From: Clostridia bacterium | Lineage (GTDB): Bacteria; Bacillota; Clostridia; Oscillospirales; CAG-272 | Length of the DNA: 45,002 nucleotides | Assembly (NCBI GenBank): GCA_017382615.1 | Contig: JAFNZX010000220.1 | Location: forward strand, 1 to 45,002 | Direction of reading: 5' to 3' | Part shown: positions 15,796 through 24,242 of the stretch, piece by piece | Layout: each line of letters starts with the position of its first letter | How positions within the stretch are numbered: the stretch's first letter is position 1 | Translations under genes and position numbers: made by a program | Notes under the pieces: model-generated | Database searches by the model: none | Told to the model about the DNA's origin: nothing | Seen by the model: the letters and a program-made list of their open reading frames with translations, nothing else

Positions 15796-17123
15796 GCTCC
15801 CTGCTCCTCTCCGCTGCACAAAGCAGCCGTTTCTTCCAAAATGCCCAGATCAAACGCCAATCTGGACAGCACGTACTTATCGCGTATGTCCTTGGTCGAC
15901 TTGAAGGTCATGGGCAATATCTCCGATGAAAGTCCCCACGCCTCGACCGTTTTGGGACAGCCGATCTTGTCAAGCAACGCTGCAATAAACGCAGCCGTTG
16001 GGATCTCCTCTTTCATAATCTCTGTCAGCACATCCCAATGTTCAATGATCCTCTCCAGCCGCTCGGCATGCTTTTCCACCGCATATTTTTGCTCCTTGGC
16101 ATCCAACGCGATCATATCGTCCGCTCCGTTCCCCAAGAACGCAGCCAGCTCTGCAAACCACGCCTGCTTGTCAAAGCCTTGCGCATACGCAAGCCCCTTT
16201 TCGCGGTCGGGAGAGATTTGTTGCATCCCTTCATATAATCTTGCAGCGATCAGCGTGCCCACAGCGCACTGTATGCCGTGCGTGGACACCTTTTCGCCAA
16301 ATTCCACGCCGCGCATATCCCACAAATGGGAAAAATAATGCTCCACGCCCGAAGCGGGACGCGACGTGCCCGCATAGCTCATGGCAGCACCCGCAGCCAC
16401 CAATCCTTCAAATACCGCCTGTACTGCAATCTCGTCGCGCTGCAACAGCCCGTCTGCGTTCTGCACGCACTTGGCAAGTGACTGTCTGATTGCGTCTGCT
16501 ACCGTTTCACAGTAATACTCACCCGTCACGATATGCGAAATGCGCCATTCCGCAATGCTGATATACTTAGCAAGCATATCGCCCAGGCCCGATACCAGCA
16601 TTTCCATGGGGGCATTCTTGAGAATATCCACGTCGCCAATGATCACGCCTGCACTCTTGGACGGGATCGATACCTTAAGTCCATTGCGCGTCATCGACGA
16701 GGTTGCCGATGCATATCCGTCCATGGACGGTGCTGTCGCAACGATCATATACGCCGCCCCCGACACACTTGCAAGTATTTTGGAGATATCCCCGATCACG
16801 CCCGAGCCTACCGCCAATACCAGATCGCATGCTCGGTCAAAATGCATGACGGCGGCGCCAACCGCTGCCTCATCGGGTTCAGGTGAATTCGCATATACAT
16901 ACTTGGCAAACGGGATCTCCTCCTTTGCAAGCAACGCTTGTACATGCTCGCCCGCAGCCGCGAAGGTATTGGCATCTGCCAACACGAAAACCTTTCTGTA
17001 GCCGTGGCGACGAATCTCCTCGGGCAGCTGCGCCAGCACGCCCTTGCCAACGATCACTCGCTCCAAGGCGCACTGATGTACTTTTCCGCATGCACAAATC
17101 TGCTCATTATGATTCAGATACAT
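15792..17123 (-). CDS. AraM/EgsA-like glycerol-1-phosphate dehydrogenase family protein
   Basis: 443-residue member of the iron-dependent alcohol dehydrogenase superfamily, closest by motif to AraM/glycerol-1-phosphate dehydrogenases, which reduce dihydroxyacetone phosphate with NAD(P)H. Visible signatures: NAD-binding VGSGVIGD at 105-112, ATAPSMDGYASATSS at 129-143 (strong AraM signature), and metal ligands D182 (GLGDMLAKY), H262 (GVEHYFSH) and H282 (STHGIQCA). An N-terminal Cys/His cluster (CACGKVHQC, 10-18) is present. AraM sits in arabinose operons of Bacillus, and here too it heads an operon of sugar isomerases, so a sugar-linked rather than archaeal-lipid role is likely (inference). The ATG at 17123 follows GGAGGAG. 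It lies 24 bases past a hairpin that separates it from solute-binding gene 2. Confidence 0.85.
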   Translation of the reverse strand: MYLNHNEQICACGKVHQCALERVIVGKGVLAQLPEEIRRHGYRKVFVLADANTFAAAGEHVQALLAKEEIPFAKYVYANSPEPDEAAVGAAVMHFDRACDLVLAVGSGVIGDISKILASVSGAAYMIVATAPSMDGYASATSSMTRNGLKVSIPSKSAGVIIGDVDILKNAPMEMLVSGLGDMLAKYISIAEWRISHIVTGEYYCETVADAIRQSLAKCVQNADGLLQRDEIAVQAVFEGLVAAGAAMSYAGTSRPASGVEHYFSHLWDMRGVEFGEKVSTHGIQCAVGTLIAARLYEGMQQISPDREKGLAYAQGFDKQAWFAELAAFLGNGADDMIALDAKEQKYAVEKHAERLERIIEHWDVLTEIMKEEIPTAAFIAALLDKIGCPKTVEAWGLSSEILPMTFKSTKDIRDKYVLSRLAFDLGILEETAALCSGEEQGA

Positions 17124-17152
17124 ATTTTTCTCCTCCAGTATTTCAGTCAAAA

Positions 17153-17178
17153 CCCCCGACACGCAACGGCATCGGGGG
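17153..17178 (-). terminator. hairpin between solute-binding gene 2 and the AraM operon
   Basis: On the minus strand CCCCCGA, 12-base loop, TCGGGGG, then TTTTGA. It is a short terminator-like stem 18 bases after the solute-binding gene stop. No separate promoter is obvious before the AraM-like gene, so partial read-through that lowers expression of the downstream enzymes relative to the binding protein is plausible. Confidence 0.6.
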
Positions 17179-17195
17179 TGCGGTATAGCCGCGGT

Positions 17196-18680
17196 TTATT
17201 CCTCCGCCAGCTTTTCCAGCTTTTTGTGTATCTTGGCAAGGCATCTGTCAACCGTGCCGCCCAGCTTTGCGCATTTGGAGGCAACCGAGTTCTTTTTGCT
17301 GTTGGAAATCTCACGCATCTTGTGGTGCGGACAGTTCATGGGCACAACGTAGGTCACCGCAGGATCAATTCTGACCTCGTCAAAGATCAGATCCAGCATA
17401 TCCCACGCAACGGGATCGCTCATATACTTACGCTTGAGCGCGATCTCGTAGTACGCAGGCTTAACCGATTTCTCCGATTCGGAAGCCATGACCTCCATGG
17501 CAGCACCGATCATTTGCAGCTTATCCTCTGCGGCAGATGCGGGAACGGCAAAAACCGTGAACTGGTCATGAATCATGGTACCGTAACCCTCTTGCGCTTG
17601 GTCGTACTTGGGAACGGGAGCAATGCCGTATTGGATCTCCATGGCGCGCACGTCGGGCTGCTCAACGGCTACAAGGCGAATGGTGTTCATGGCACATTCA
17701 CCTCTGACGAACATTTCACGGATCTCATCCTGCTCCACGTTCAAGGACATGACCGGGAACAGGTGCGTGCCGCCACAGTCGTAAAACAAATACAGCACCT
17801 TATCCATGACGTCGGAAAAGCGCGCAATGTCCAGCACGTACTCGTAATATCCCTCCGCATTCTTTTGCACGATGGGCAGGTGGCAGGATGCCCAGTACGC
17901 ATCCGTATTGATACCCGTGCAGGAAACGAAGCCGAAGAAATCCCCCTCGTCCTTTTTATTGTTTCCGTTCTTATCCTGATAAAAATCCTGCGCGAGTGCC
18001 GCCTGGTAATCCAGCGTCCACTCGTTATTGGCGATTGCCTCGTAAGGATACGGAACCTTTTTATCGTCAAACGCATCCTTGTTGAACATGGTCACGAATG
18101 CAAAGCGATACGTAGAAAGCGCGATTGCACCCGTAGCGGTATGCTGTGCACCGCCAAAGGACATAGCGTCGTTATACTCCTGCATCCAATAGCCCTGATC
18201 CAGATCCAGATACTCAAGCTGTGCAAGATTGTAGAATGTGCCATCCAGAGCGGCGGGAGTGGTCACGTAAACGGCGGCTGCCACCATATCGTACTCGTCC
18301 GATCCCGACTTGACAACGCGTTTGATGGTATCGATAGGCACGTTTTCATCCGGATTGTCAATGGGCGAAGAAACAACATTGACGTTCAGACGATCGGTCA
18401 CGGCAATATTTCTGTTGAACATAGCGTCGTTGACGGGCTCGGAATTGAGCTCGGGAACGGCAACCTCGTCCCACGTCCAGCCCATCAGGGCACGGTTCAG
18501 AATGACAATATCCTCCCCGTTATATTGCAAATCCTCGGGAATATTGTCAAGATGCGCAGGCTCGGTGCTCTCATTCTCCTGTGAGGCACTCTCCACCGGC
18601 GTCTGCTGCTCCTCCGCACAGGCAAGCAGCGCAACAGCCAAGGTTGCATACAACAAAAGTACAGCAATCAGTTTTTTCAT
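17196..18680 (-). CDS. lipoprotein extracellular solute-binding protein (copy 2)
   Basis: 494-residue ABC-type solute-binding lipoprotein with a canonical lipobox LLAC (Cys21) and a Glu/Ser/Thr linker to about residue 42. It aligns with copy 1 (11610-13085) end to end, including VPEL/QNS.PVNDAMFNRN, QYTATG/QHTATG, MHDQFTVFA and KRKYMSDPVAW. Residues 236-247 (DKNGNNKKDEGD) repeat the EF-hand-like acidic loop. The C-terminal tail is Lys-rich. It leads the AraM/isomerase operon and has a promoter nearly identical in design to that of copy 1. No ABC permeases lie beside it. Ligand unknown; a sugar or oligosaccharide is inferred from the downstream genes. Confidence 0.88.
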   Translation of the reverse strand: MKKLIAVLLLYATLAVALLACAEEQQTPVESASQENESTEPAHLDNIPEDLQYNGEDIVILNRALMGWTWDEVAVPELNSEPVNDAMFNRNIAVTDRLNVNVVSSPIDNPDENVPIDTIKRVVKSGSDEYDMVAAAVYVTTPAALDGTFYNLAQLEYLDLDQGYWMQEYNDAMSFGGAQHTATGAIALSTYRFAFVTMFNKDAFDDKKVPYPYEAIANNEWTLDYQAALAQDFYQDKNGNNKKDEGDFFGFVSCTGINTDAYWASCHLPIVQKNAEGYYEYVLDIARFSDVMDKVLYLFYDCGGTHLFPVMSLNVEQDEIREMFVRGECAMNTIRLVAVEQPDVRAMEIQYGIAPVPKYDQAQEGYGTMIHDQFTVFAVPASAAEDKLQMIGAAMEVMASESEKSVKPAYYEIALKRKYMSDPVAWDMLDLIFDEVRIDPAVTYVVPMNCPHHKMREISNSKKNSVASKCAKLGGTVDRCLAKIHKKLEKLAEE

Positions 18681-18732
18681 GCAGTCGTCCTCTTTTCAAA
18701 ATAGTCATGTCCACGTCAAAAATTACACCATC

Positions 18733-18762
18733 AGTATAGCATACCGTTATCTGCATTGTCAA
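18733..18762 (-). promoter_or_regulatory. promoter of solute-binding gene 2 and the AraM operon
   Basis: Minus strand: -35 TTGACA (18762-18757), 18-base spacer, -10 TATACT (18738-18733), 53 bases upstream of the ATG. The gene-free stretch 18681-18988 contains this promoter, an imperfect hairpin at 18822-18850 of unknown meaning, and the divergent promoter at 18888-18916. Confidence 0.75.
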
Positions 18763-18887
18763 CACAAAATCTTCTTTTGACTCTTATTTTGTGCATTTTT
18801 CTTAATTTCACCGCCTTCCGTGCTTCCCTTTCCCCATTTTGGGGCGAAGCCTATGTATTTTTTCCGTGTTTTGTCAACCATACTCCC

Positions 18888-18916
18888 TTGACAAAGCGCA
18901 ATACAAATAGTATGAT
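18888..18916 (+). promoter_or_regulatory. promoter of the GH71/GH99-like gene pair
   Basis: -35 TTGACA (18888-18893), 17-base spacer, -10 TATGAT (18911-18916). A strong AAGGAGG at 18954-18960 lies downstream, but 28 bases before the ATG at 18989. Between them is a GCTCA/TGAGC stem-loop (18963-18978) and a three-codon frame ATG CAA ACA TGA at 18981-18992 that overlaps the start codon. Confidence 0.7.
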
Positions 18917-18988
18917 ATAATTGTAGGCATCCAACGTTCCCCCATTCTTTTATAAGGAGGTAGCTCATTTTTCTGAGCGCATGCAAAC

Positions 18989-21316
18989 ATGAAAAAAAGC
19001 ATACTTTGCGTCATACTGGCTGTGCTGATGGTTTTGCCCCTGGCAGCCTGCACACCAAGCACCACCGAGCCCCCAACCGACACCGAAATCACGTCATCCA
19101 TTGATACGACGGATACTGAGCCGAGCGAGGAAAGCTCTGCCGAGCAGACCACGCAGGAGGCGCAGACCGAGCCCCCCTTGGAGCTTGACGTGCCCGCCTA
19201 CGAGGATATCGGGCTTTCCTCCATTCTCCCGGGCATTGATAACAGCGTCACCCTGAACTACAATTTTGCCGATTACAAATACAGCAAGCTGCGTTCTGAC
19301 AACAAGCTGGTCTTTACCTCCAACAAGGATTACGTGGTAGACAAGGGCGGCTTGACGCTGACGGCGGACGGCTGGAACAGCGTGGGCTTTGCGCATACAC
19401 TCAAGGAAGCCTATACCGCCAAGACACATATCACCAACCGCGGTGCTGAGAACAACGTGCGCTCCATCATGTTCGGCTGCCGCGTCACGCGCTCCAACCA
19501 CTTGTACATTGACAGCGGACTGTGGTTCACCTTCTCCGAAAACGCAGTCTATGCTCACGTCAAAAACGGCTTTACCAAGCTGATCGGAAATGAATTCCCC
19601 TTCAACGCCAAGGACGGCTTGGACGTGACCATCAAGGACGACGGCACAAATATTGAATGCTACGTCAACGATGTGCTCGTTGCCAAGGCGGTAGTCGAGC
19701 AGGAATGCCTTGTGCTCTATGATGCAGAGGGTGCTGAGGTAGGTCGCACGCCCGATCTTGCCCGCATTGCACACGGTGATACCTTAGGATACGTGCGCAC
19801 CATGTCCCACTTTGCGGATTCCACCACCAAATCCATGAGCCTTGTGACGGGCACCGTCATCCCCTACGCCCCCAAGGACACCATCACCGAGCTCAAAGCG
19901 GGATATTCCTATCTGCTCTCGGACAAAACGCAGATCAAAACGCAATACCCCATCACCCTGCACGACGGCGTGACGTTGCTGGACGTGCGCGCCGCTGCTG
20001 ACCTCTTCGGTTTTGCCTGCACTATCTCCGAGGACGGCACGCAAGCTACGCTGACCCGCGACAACGCAACGCTGACCTATACCGTAGGTACAGCCGCAGT
20101 AGATTTCAACGGCACAGCATACGCCTGCCCCACCACGACTTCGCGCGGCGGCAATATTCTGATCTCGGTTGACTATCTGGCACGCTGGATGGGCTACACC
20201 GTCACTTTGGAAGAGAGCTCGGTTTACGTAAGTGCCACCGCTGATACACTGACCGACGCACGCAAACAGGAAATAGCTGACCGCTATGCACTTTACGCCG
20301 ACGTCATTTACAACTACGACGACGTGGAGATCGAGCAGACCGGCGTTGGCAAATACGAGCAAACGCCCTATGAGGATCGCCTTGTGGGCATTGCCTACTC
20401 CACCTGGCTGTGCACCAAGATCATTACCTGGGGCAAAAACACCTGGGACACCCCGCTTTACGGCAACTACTACTCCGATGACCGCGACATGATCGCCAAG
20501 CACGCAGAGCTTTTGCGTGACGCAGGCGTGGACTTCATCTTTATCGACTGGACCAACAACACCACCTACGATCCCGCAACTATGCGAGAGTCCCGTTCCG
20601 ATTTCCGCATGATCGAGGAAGCAACCGACCTTGTCTTTGAGATATGGTCTACGATTGAGGGTGCACCCAAGATCTGCATTTTCGCAGGTCCCGGACATTC
20701 CGGCTATGATAACGTCAAAAACGGCAAACATCAGAAGAAGGTAGACCAAATCTATTCCTCTTACGTAGAAAAATATCCCGATCAGTATTTCCACTACCAG
20801 GGCAAGCCCCTGCTTATGTGCTACGGCGCAACGCCCAACCAGTACGGTGCGCGTCCCAAGTGGACGGACGACCGCTTTACCATTCGATGGGCAACCGGCT
20901 ACGTGGGTCAGCAGGACGGGCTTTATAATCCCAAAACCATGGCGACCCGCAACCAATGGTGGAGCTGGGAGGAGAGAGGTCTGCAGCCTTACTCCGTATA
21001 TGACAACCGCGTGGAATGCGTGACCTGCACTGCAGCCAGCCGTGCTCAGGGTTCTGAAGGTGACAGCGGCTACATTCCCGCTTATGGCAGAGAAAACGGT
21101 CTGACGCTCAAAAAGCAGTTCCAGCGTGCAAACGATCTGGGCGCGGGCATGGTCATTCTGATCTCCTGGAACGAATGGACCACGGGCGAGCAGCCCTCCC
21201 CCGAGGTCTCCAAGGACCTTGAGCCCTCCGTGGTTCACGGCACGTTCTATTACGACCTGCTTTGCGAGCAGATCAAAAAATTCAAGGGCAAGATCAGCAC
21301 CGACGCAGCAGAATAA
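18989..21316 (+). CDS. secreted lipoprotein with copper-amine-oxidase-like stalk and GH71/GH99-like catalytic domain
   Basis: 775 residues. Signal peptide with lipobox LAAC (Cys21), then a Thr/Glu/Ser linker to about 65. Residues 85-290 look like a LamG/DUF1080-type beta-sandwich. Residues 305-415 resemble the copper amine oxidase N-terminal domain, a common non-catalytic spacer or wall-binding unit in Clostridia. Residues 455-775 are a TIM-barrel domain with LLRDAGVDFIFIDWTNN, IFAGPGHSGYDN, KPLLMCYGATPN and LISWNEWTTGEQ; this pattern resembles GH71/GH99-like alpha-glycan hydrolases, but I cannot fix the family. The catalytic domain is about 70 % identical by eye to the next gene. An in-frame stop just upstream fixes the ATG at 18989 as start. 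Confidence 0.8.
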   Translation: MKKSILCVILAVLMVLPLAACTPSTTEPPTDTEITSSIDTTDTEPSEESSAEQTTQEAQTEPPLELDVPAYEDIGLSSILPGIDNSVTLNYNFADYKYSKLRSDNKLVFTSNKDYVVDKGGLTLTADGWNSVGFAHTLKEAYTAKTHITNRGAENNVRSIMFGCRVTRSNHLYIDSGLWFTFSENAVYAHVKNGFTKLIGNEFPFNAKDGLDVTIKDDGTNIECYVNDVLVAKAVVEQECLVLYDAEGAEVGRTPDLARIAHGDTLGYVRTMSHFADSTTKSMSLVTGTVIPYAPKDTITELKAGYSYLLSDKTQIKTQYPITLHDGVTLLDVRAAADLFGFACTISEDGTQATLTRDNATLTYTVGTAAVDFNGTAYACPTTTSRGGNILISVDYLARWMGYTVTLEESSVYVSATADTLTDARKQEIADRYALYADVIYNYDDVEIEQTGVGKYEQTPYEDRLVGIAYSTWLCTKIITWGKNTWDTPLYGNYYSDDRDMIAKHAELLRDAGVDFIFIDWTNNTTYDPATMRESRSDFRMIEEATDLVFEIWSTIEGAPKICIFAGPGHSGYDNVKNGKHQKKVDQIYSSYVEKYPDQYFHYQGKPLLMCYGATPNQYGARPKWTDDRFTIRWATGYVGQQDGLYNPKTMATRNQWWSWEERGLQPYSVYDNRVECVTCTAASRAQGSEGDSGYIPAYGRENGLTLKKQFQRANDLGAGMVILISWNEWTTGEQPSPEVSKDLEPSVVHGTFYYDLLCEQIKKFKGKISTDAAE

Positions 21317-21330
21317 GGAGGATGGCGAGC

Positions 21331-22335
21331 ATGGAAAACAGATTTACATCCGTCCTGCCCATTGGCGTGGGACTTTATGAAAAAACGCCTGCCGAGCAGC
21401 GCAAGGTGGGCATTGCCTACACCACTTGGCATTGCGACGTTCTGCCCGGTTGGGGCGCAAAAACCTGGGATCTCCCCTTGGACGGTCCTTATAACTCGGA
21501 TGATCGCGACGTCATCTACAAGCACGCCATTTTGCTGCGCGATGCAGGGATCGATTTTATCTTCGTGGACTGGACCAACAACACCTGCTACGATCCCGTA
21601 CGCCAGCGCGATAGCGCACCCACCTTCCGCATGATCGAAGAGGCAACCGACGCGCTCTTTGAGGTGTGGTCCAAGATTGAGGGTGCCCCCAAGATCTGTC
21701 TGTTTGCAGGTCCCGGGCACAGCATGCCCGAAAATTTGGAAAACGGCAACCACCAAAAGAAGGTGGATCAGATCTGGCGCGATTACGTGGCAAAGTATCC
21801 CGATCTTTACTATAACTACGACGGCAAGCCGCTACTCATGTGCTACGGTGCTACGCCCAACTTCTACGGAGCTGATCCCACGTGGACAGACGACCGCTTC
21901 ACGGTGCGTTGGGTCACGGGCTACGTAGGCCAGCAGGACGACCTTTTCGATGCAGAAACGCTGCGCTCCTATCACTTCTGGAGCTGGGAGGAGCGTGCTA
22001 CGCAGACCTACACGGTTAAGGACGGCAGAGTGGAGTGCATTTCTGTCACGGCATCCAGCCGTGCGCAGGGCAAGGAAGGCGACCGCGGCTACATTCCCGC
22101 CCGCGGCAGAAGAAACGGTGAGACATTCCGCGAGCAATTCGGGCGCGCATGCGAGCTTGGAGCAGGCATGGTACTGGTGATCTCCTGGAATGAGTGGAAC
22201 AAGGGTGAGCAGCTTTCGGTAGAGATCTCCAAGGATCTCGAGCCCTCGAAGGTTCACGGTACCTTCTACTACGACCTGCTGTGCGAGCAGATCAAGAAGT
22301 TCAAGGGACAGATTGAGATCACGGCAGAGGAATAA
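21331..22335 (+). CDS. cytoplasmic GH71/GH99-like hydrolase, twin of the preceding catalytic domain
   Basis: 334-residue protein consisting only of the catalytic barrel found at the C terminus of the preceding gene; it has no signal peptide, linker or accessory domain. Shared blocks include SDDRDVIYKHAILLRDAG, FAGPGHSM, GKPLLMCYGATPN and VISWNEWNKGEQ, and the C termini (YYDLLCEQIKKFKG) are almost identical, so the pair arose by duplication. The start at 21331 is 8 bases after GGAGGA; the ATG at 21322 would be too close to it. The gap to the upstream stop is 14 bases, so the pair is one transcript. The likely arrangement is that one enzyme works outside the cell and one on imported fragments (inference). 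Confidence 0.82.
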   Translation: MENRFTSVLPIGVGLYEKTPAEQRKVGIAYTTWHCDVLPGWGAKTWDLPLDGPYNSDDRDVIYKHAILLRDAGIDFIFVDWTNNTCYDPVRQRDSAPTFRMIEEATDALFEVWSKIEGAPKICLFAGPGHSMPENLENGNHQKKVDQIWRDYVAKYPDLYYNYDGKPLLMCYGATPNFYGADPTWTDDRFTVRWVTGYVGQQDDLFDAETLRSYHFWSWEERATQTYTVKDGRVECISVTASSRAQGKEGDRGYIPARGRRNGETFREQFGRACELGAGMVLVISWNEWNKGEQLSVEISKDLEPSKVHGTFYYDLLCEQIKKFKGQIEITAEE

Positions 22336-22351
22336 GCCACCATACAAATAT

Positions 22352-22384
22352 ACAGGGCGCCATCCGCATCGGATGGCGCCCTGT
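22352..22384. terminator. bidirectional terminator
   Basis: Perfect 15-base arms ACAGGGCGCCATCCG / CGGATGGCGCCCTGT with a CAT loop. It sits between the convergent GH71/GH99-like genes (plus) and the GH36-type gene (minus); short T-rich flanks follow in both directions. Confidence 0.8.
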
Positions 22385-22413
22385 TGTATCTTTGTCTTTT
22401 ATTCATCGGATCC

Positions 22414-24204
22414 TCAATCCGACTCTCGCTTCGTCTCGCGGATCCCTACCCCCATGAACAGGTCGGTGCGTCCGGGATAGGTGTTCCCGCATTCACCGGT
22501 GGGGACAAAGGAATACAGTCGGAAATCGTCGTTGTCCTGCAGGGTGATCTGCAGGCATTCACCCGCGCGCAAAACACCTGTTTCCTTGGTGAAATGCTCA
22601 TAGTACGTATAGTCACCGTTCCCGATCCCCGTCTCGCAGGGGGACAGGGTGCCGCTCACCGACTGATTTCCCGCATGAATGTTGAACACGGCGCATACGC
22701 CGCGCTGACCAAAGCGGTTGCGGATCTTGAAGATCCTGTCGGTCAGGGTGGGGTTTTCCGTGAGGCAATCGGCGGTGGGGGTCGCGCTCTCATCGGGGCG
22801 AATGATCCTGCCGTCCTCGGTGCAAAGAGGCTTCAGGATCGCGGGATCCGTCCGCCCGATCTTGTCGGACACGTAGATGGGTCCGCCGCTGATGGCGCGG
22901 CACAGACTGTTCTTGACGGCCTGCTCGTCGTCCGTCCACCACATATCCCAGTCATTGACGTAGAACTGCCCCTGCAAAAGGCCGTTGTAGGCGCATTGCA
23001 GAATGTTCTTGGCGAACCACTCGCGGCTTTCGGGCATGAAGTCGTCGGAGCAACGGCACACCGCGCTGACGCGGTTGAACATACACTCGGAGGGCATTCC
23101 CATGCAGTTGATGAGGGCGCCGTCAAAGTGCTTGTCTGCCGCTTGGTCGATCCCTCTCTGGATGGCTCTCGCGCTCGCGCCGATGGGCGCCACGTTCTCG
23201 AATCGCGTATGGAAGCCCTGGTTGTCGATCTTGACGAAATCACCGCCCCATGCCTTGATGCGGCTGCAGAGATCGTCGAAGTAGCGGGTAGCCTTCTCCC
23301 CGTCGGGAGAAACGATGATCTGCCCGTTCGGGAGGGTGACGGTGTTCTCTCTCTGCCGCTCCGCCTCGCTTCCCGTGGGGTCAAGCCCCGACCAGTAGCC
23401 CGTTGTGGGGAACCACACACCGACGGTGGGGATCCCCTCCCGTTTCACGTCCTCGATGGCCGCCTTCATGCCTGCGGGAAACCGCTTGGGATCCCCCGCG
23501 AAGGCGCGCATGGTACTGACGTGCATCATGCTGACCATTTTCCCGAACTCGGTATCCGCGGGGATCTCGTTGAGATGGGGCACGTCCGCCCACATATCGT
23601 CTATGATGGCAAAGCGGACGGGCACGCCCTTGTTTCGGAATTCCACGGCCTTTTCCACCAGCCCTGCGTGGTTGACGCGGATCTGCATGGAGTCCCACGA
23701 GCACCAGCCGAGATAGTTGAACACCTCGGGAACCGTCTTTTCCTCGCGGAGGCGCAGACCGTTATCCAGCAGGCGGCAGACCTCCCTTGCGGCCTCCTTC
23801 ATGAGTGCCAAGGGATCTGCCCCCTCCAGGCAAAGAAAGGCAAGCTGGCGGTCGCACGCGGTGACGGTATGGCAATTGGAATAGGTGCAGAAACCCACGC
23901 CCTCCTCCGCGCCGCAGATCAAGGTCTTGTAGGTTTCGTCGCAGACGGGGAGCCAGTAGGTGTAGGTGTTCCCCCGTCGGATCAGGAGGGCCTGCACCCT
24001 TTGGGGCAGCCGGGTCAGAGACTGACCCCAGAAGGGACGGCACCAGAAGGGGGAGTGGTTCTCAATGGCAAGATAATCCGCCGTATCGGGAACGACTGCC
24101 CGATAGGCGAGTCGGTCTCCCCTACCGCTGACGTAACAGGCAAAGCCGCTTTGGAGCTGTACTGTTTCAAATGTAATGCTCTGATTGTCGCTATTCAAGC
24201 GCAT
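22414..24204 (-). CDS. GH36-type alpha-galactosidase / raffinose-synthase-like enzyme
   Basis: 596-residue cytoplasmic enzyme of the GH36 superfamily, closest by motif to the raffinose synthase/Sip1-like branch: YLGWCSWDSM at 164-173, FAIIDDMWAD at 198-207, GVWFPTTGYWSGLDP at 262-276, the nucleophile region DFVKIDNQG with D327, and CRCSDDF with the acid/base at D387 or D388. Members hydrolyse or transfer alpha-galactosyl groups. The ATG at 24204 has GGGAGG seven bases upstream; the alternative at 24210 is too close to it. Two sampled 60-base lines count 39 and 40 G+C (65-67 %) against 33 (55 %) in the next gene, so this gene may have been acquired separately. It is the third gene of the operon from 28289, 38 bases after the preceding stop. 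Confidence 0.82.
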   Translation of the reverse strand: MRLNSDNQSITFETVQLQSGFACYVSGRGDRLAYRAVVPDTADYLAIENHSPFWCRPFWGQSLTRLPQRVQALLIRRGNTYTYWLPVCDETYKTLICGAEEGVGFCTYSNCHTVTACDRQLAFLCLEGADPLALMKEAAREVCRLLDNGLRLREEKTVPEVFNYLGWCSWDSMQIRVNHAGLVEKAVEFRNKGVPVRFAIIDDMWADVPHLNEIPADTEFGKMVSMMHVSTMRAFAGDPKRFPAGMKAAIEDVKREGIPTVGVWFPTTGYWSGLDPTGSEAERQRENTVTLPNGQIIVSPDGEKATRYFDDLCSRIKAWGGDFVKIDNQGFHTRFENVAPIGASARAIQRGIDQAADKHFDGALINCMGMPSECMFNRVSAVCRCSDDFMPESREWFAKNILQCAYNGLLQGQFYVNDWDMWWTDDEQAVKNSLCRAISGGPIYVSDKIGRTDPAILKPLCTEDGRIIRPDESATPTADCLTENPTLTDRIFKIRNRFGQRGVCAVFNIHAGNQSVSGTLSPCETGIGNGDYTYYEHFTKETGVLRAGECLQITLQDNDDFRLYSFVPTGECGNTYPGRTDLFMGVGIRETKRESD

Positions 24205-24242
24205 AGTCATTCCTCCCTTCAAGGTGCGTCAAGAGGTATCCC

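Noticed and set aside
18822..18850. Imperfect hairpin GCTTC...CCCC-ATTTT-GGGG...GAAGC
   Set aside because: No gene ends there on either strand and no T-run follows the stem directly, so it is not called a terminator.
19784..21238. Long minus-strand frame opposite the GH71/GH99-like gene
   Set aside because: It is an antisense shadow of a conserved catalytic domain that is duplicated in the next gene.
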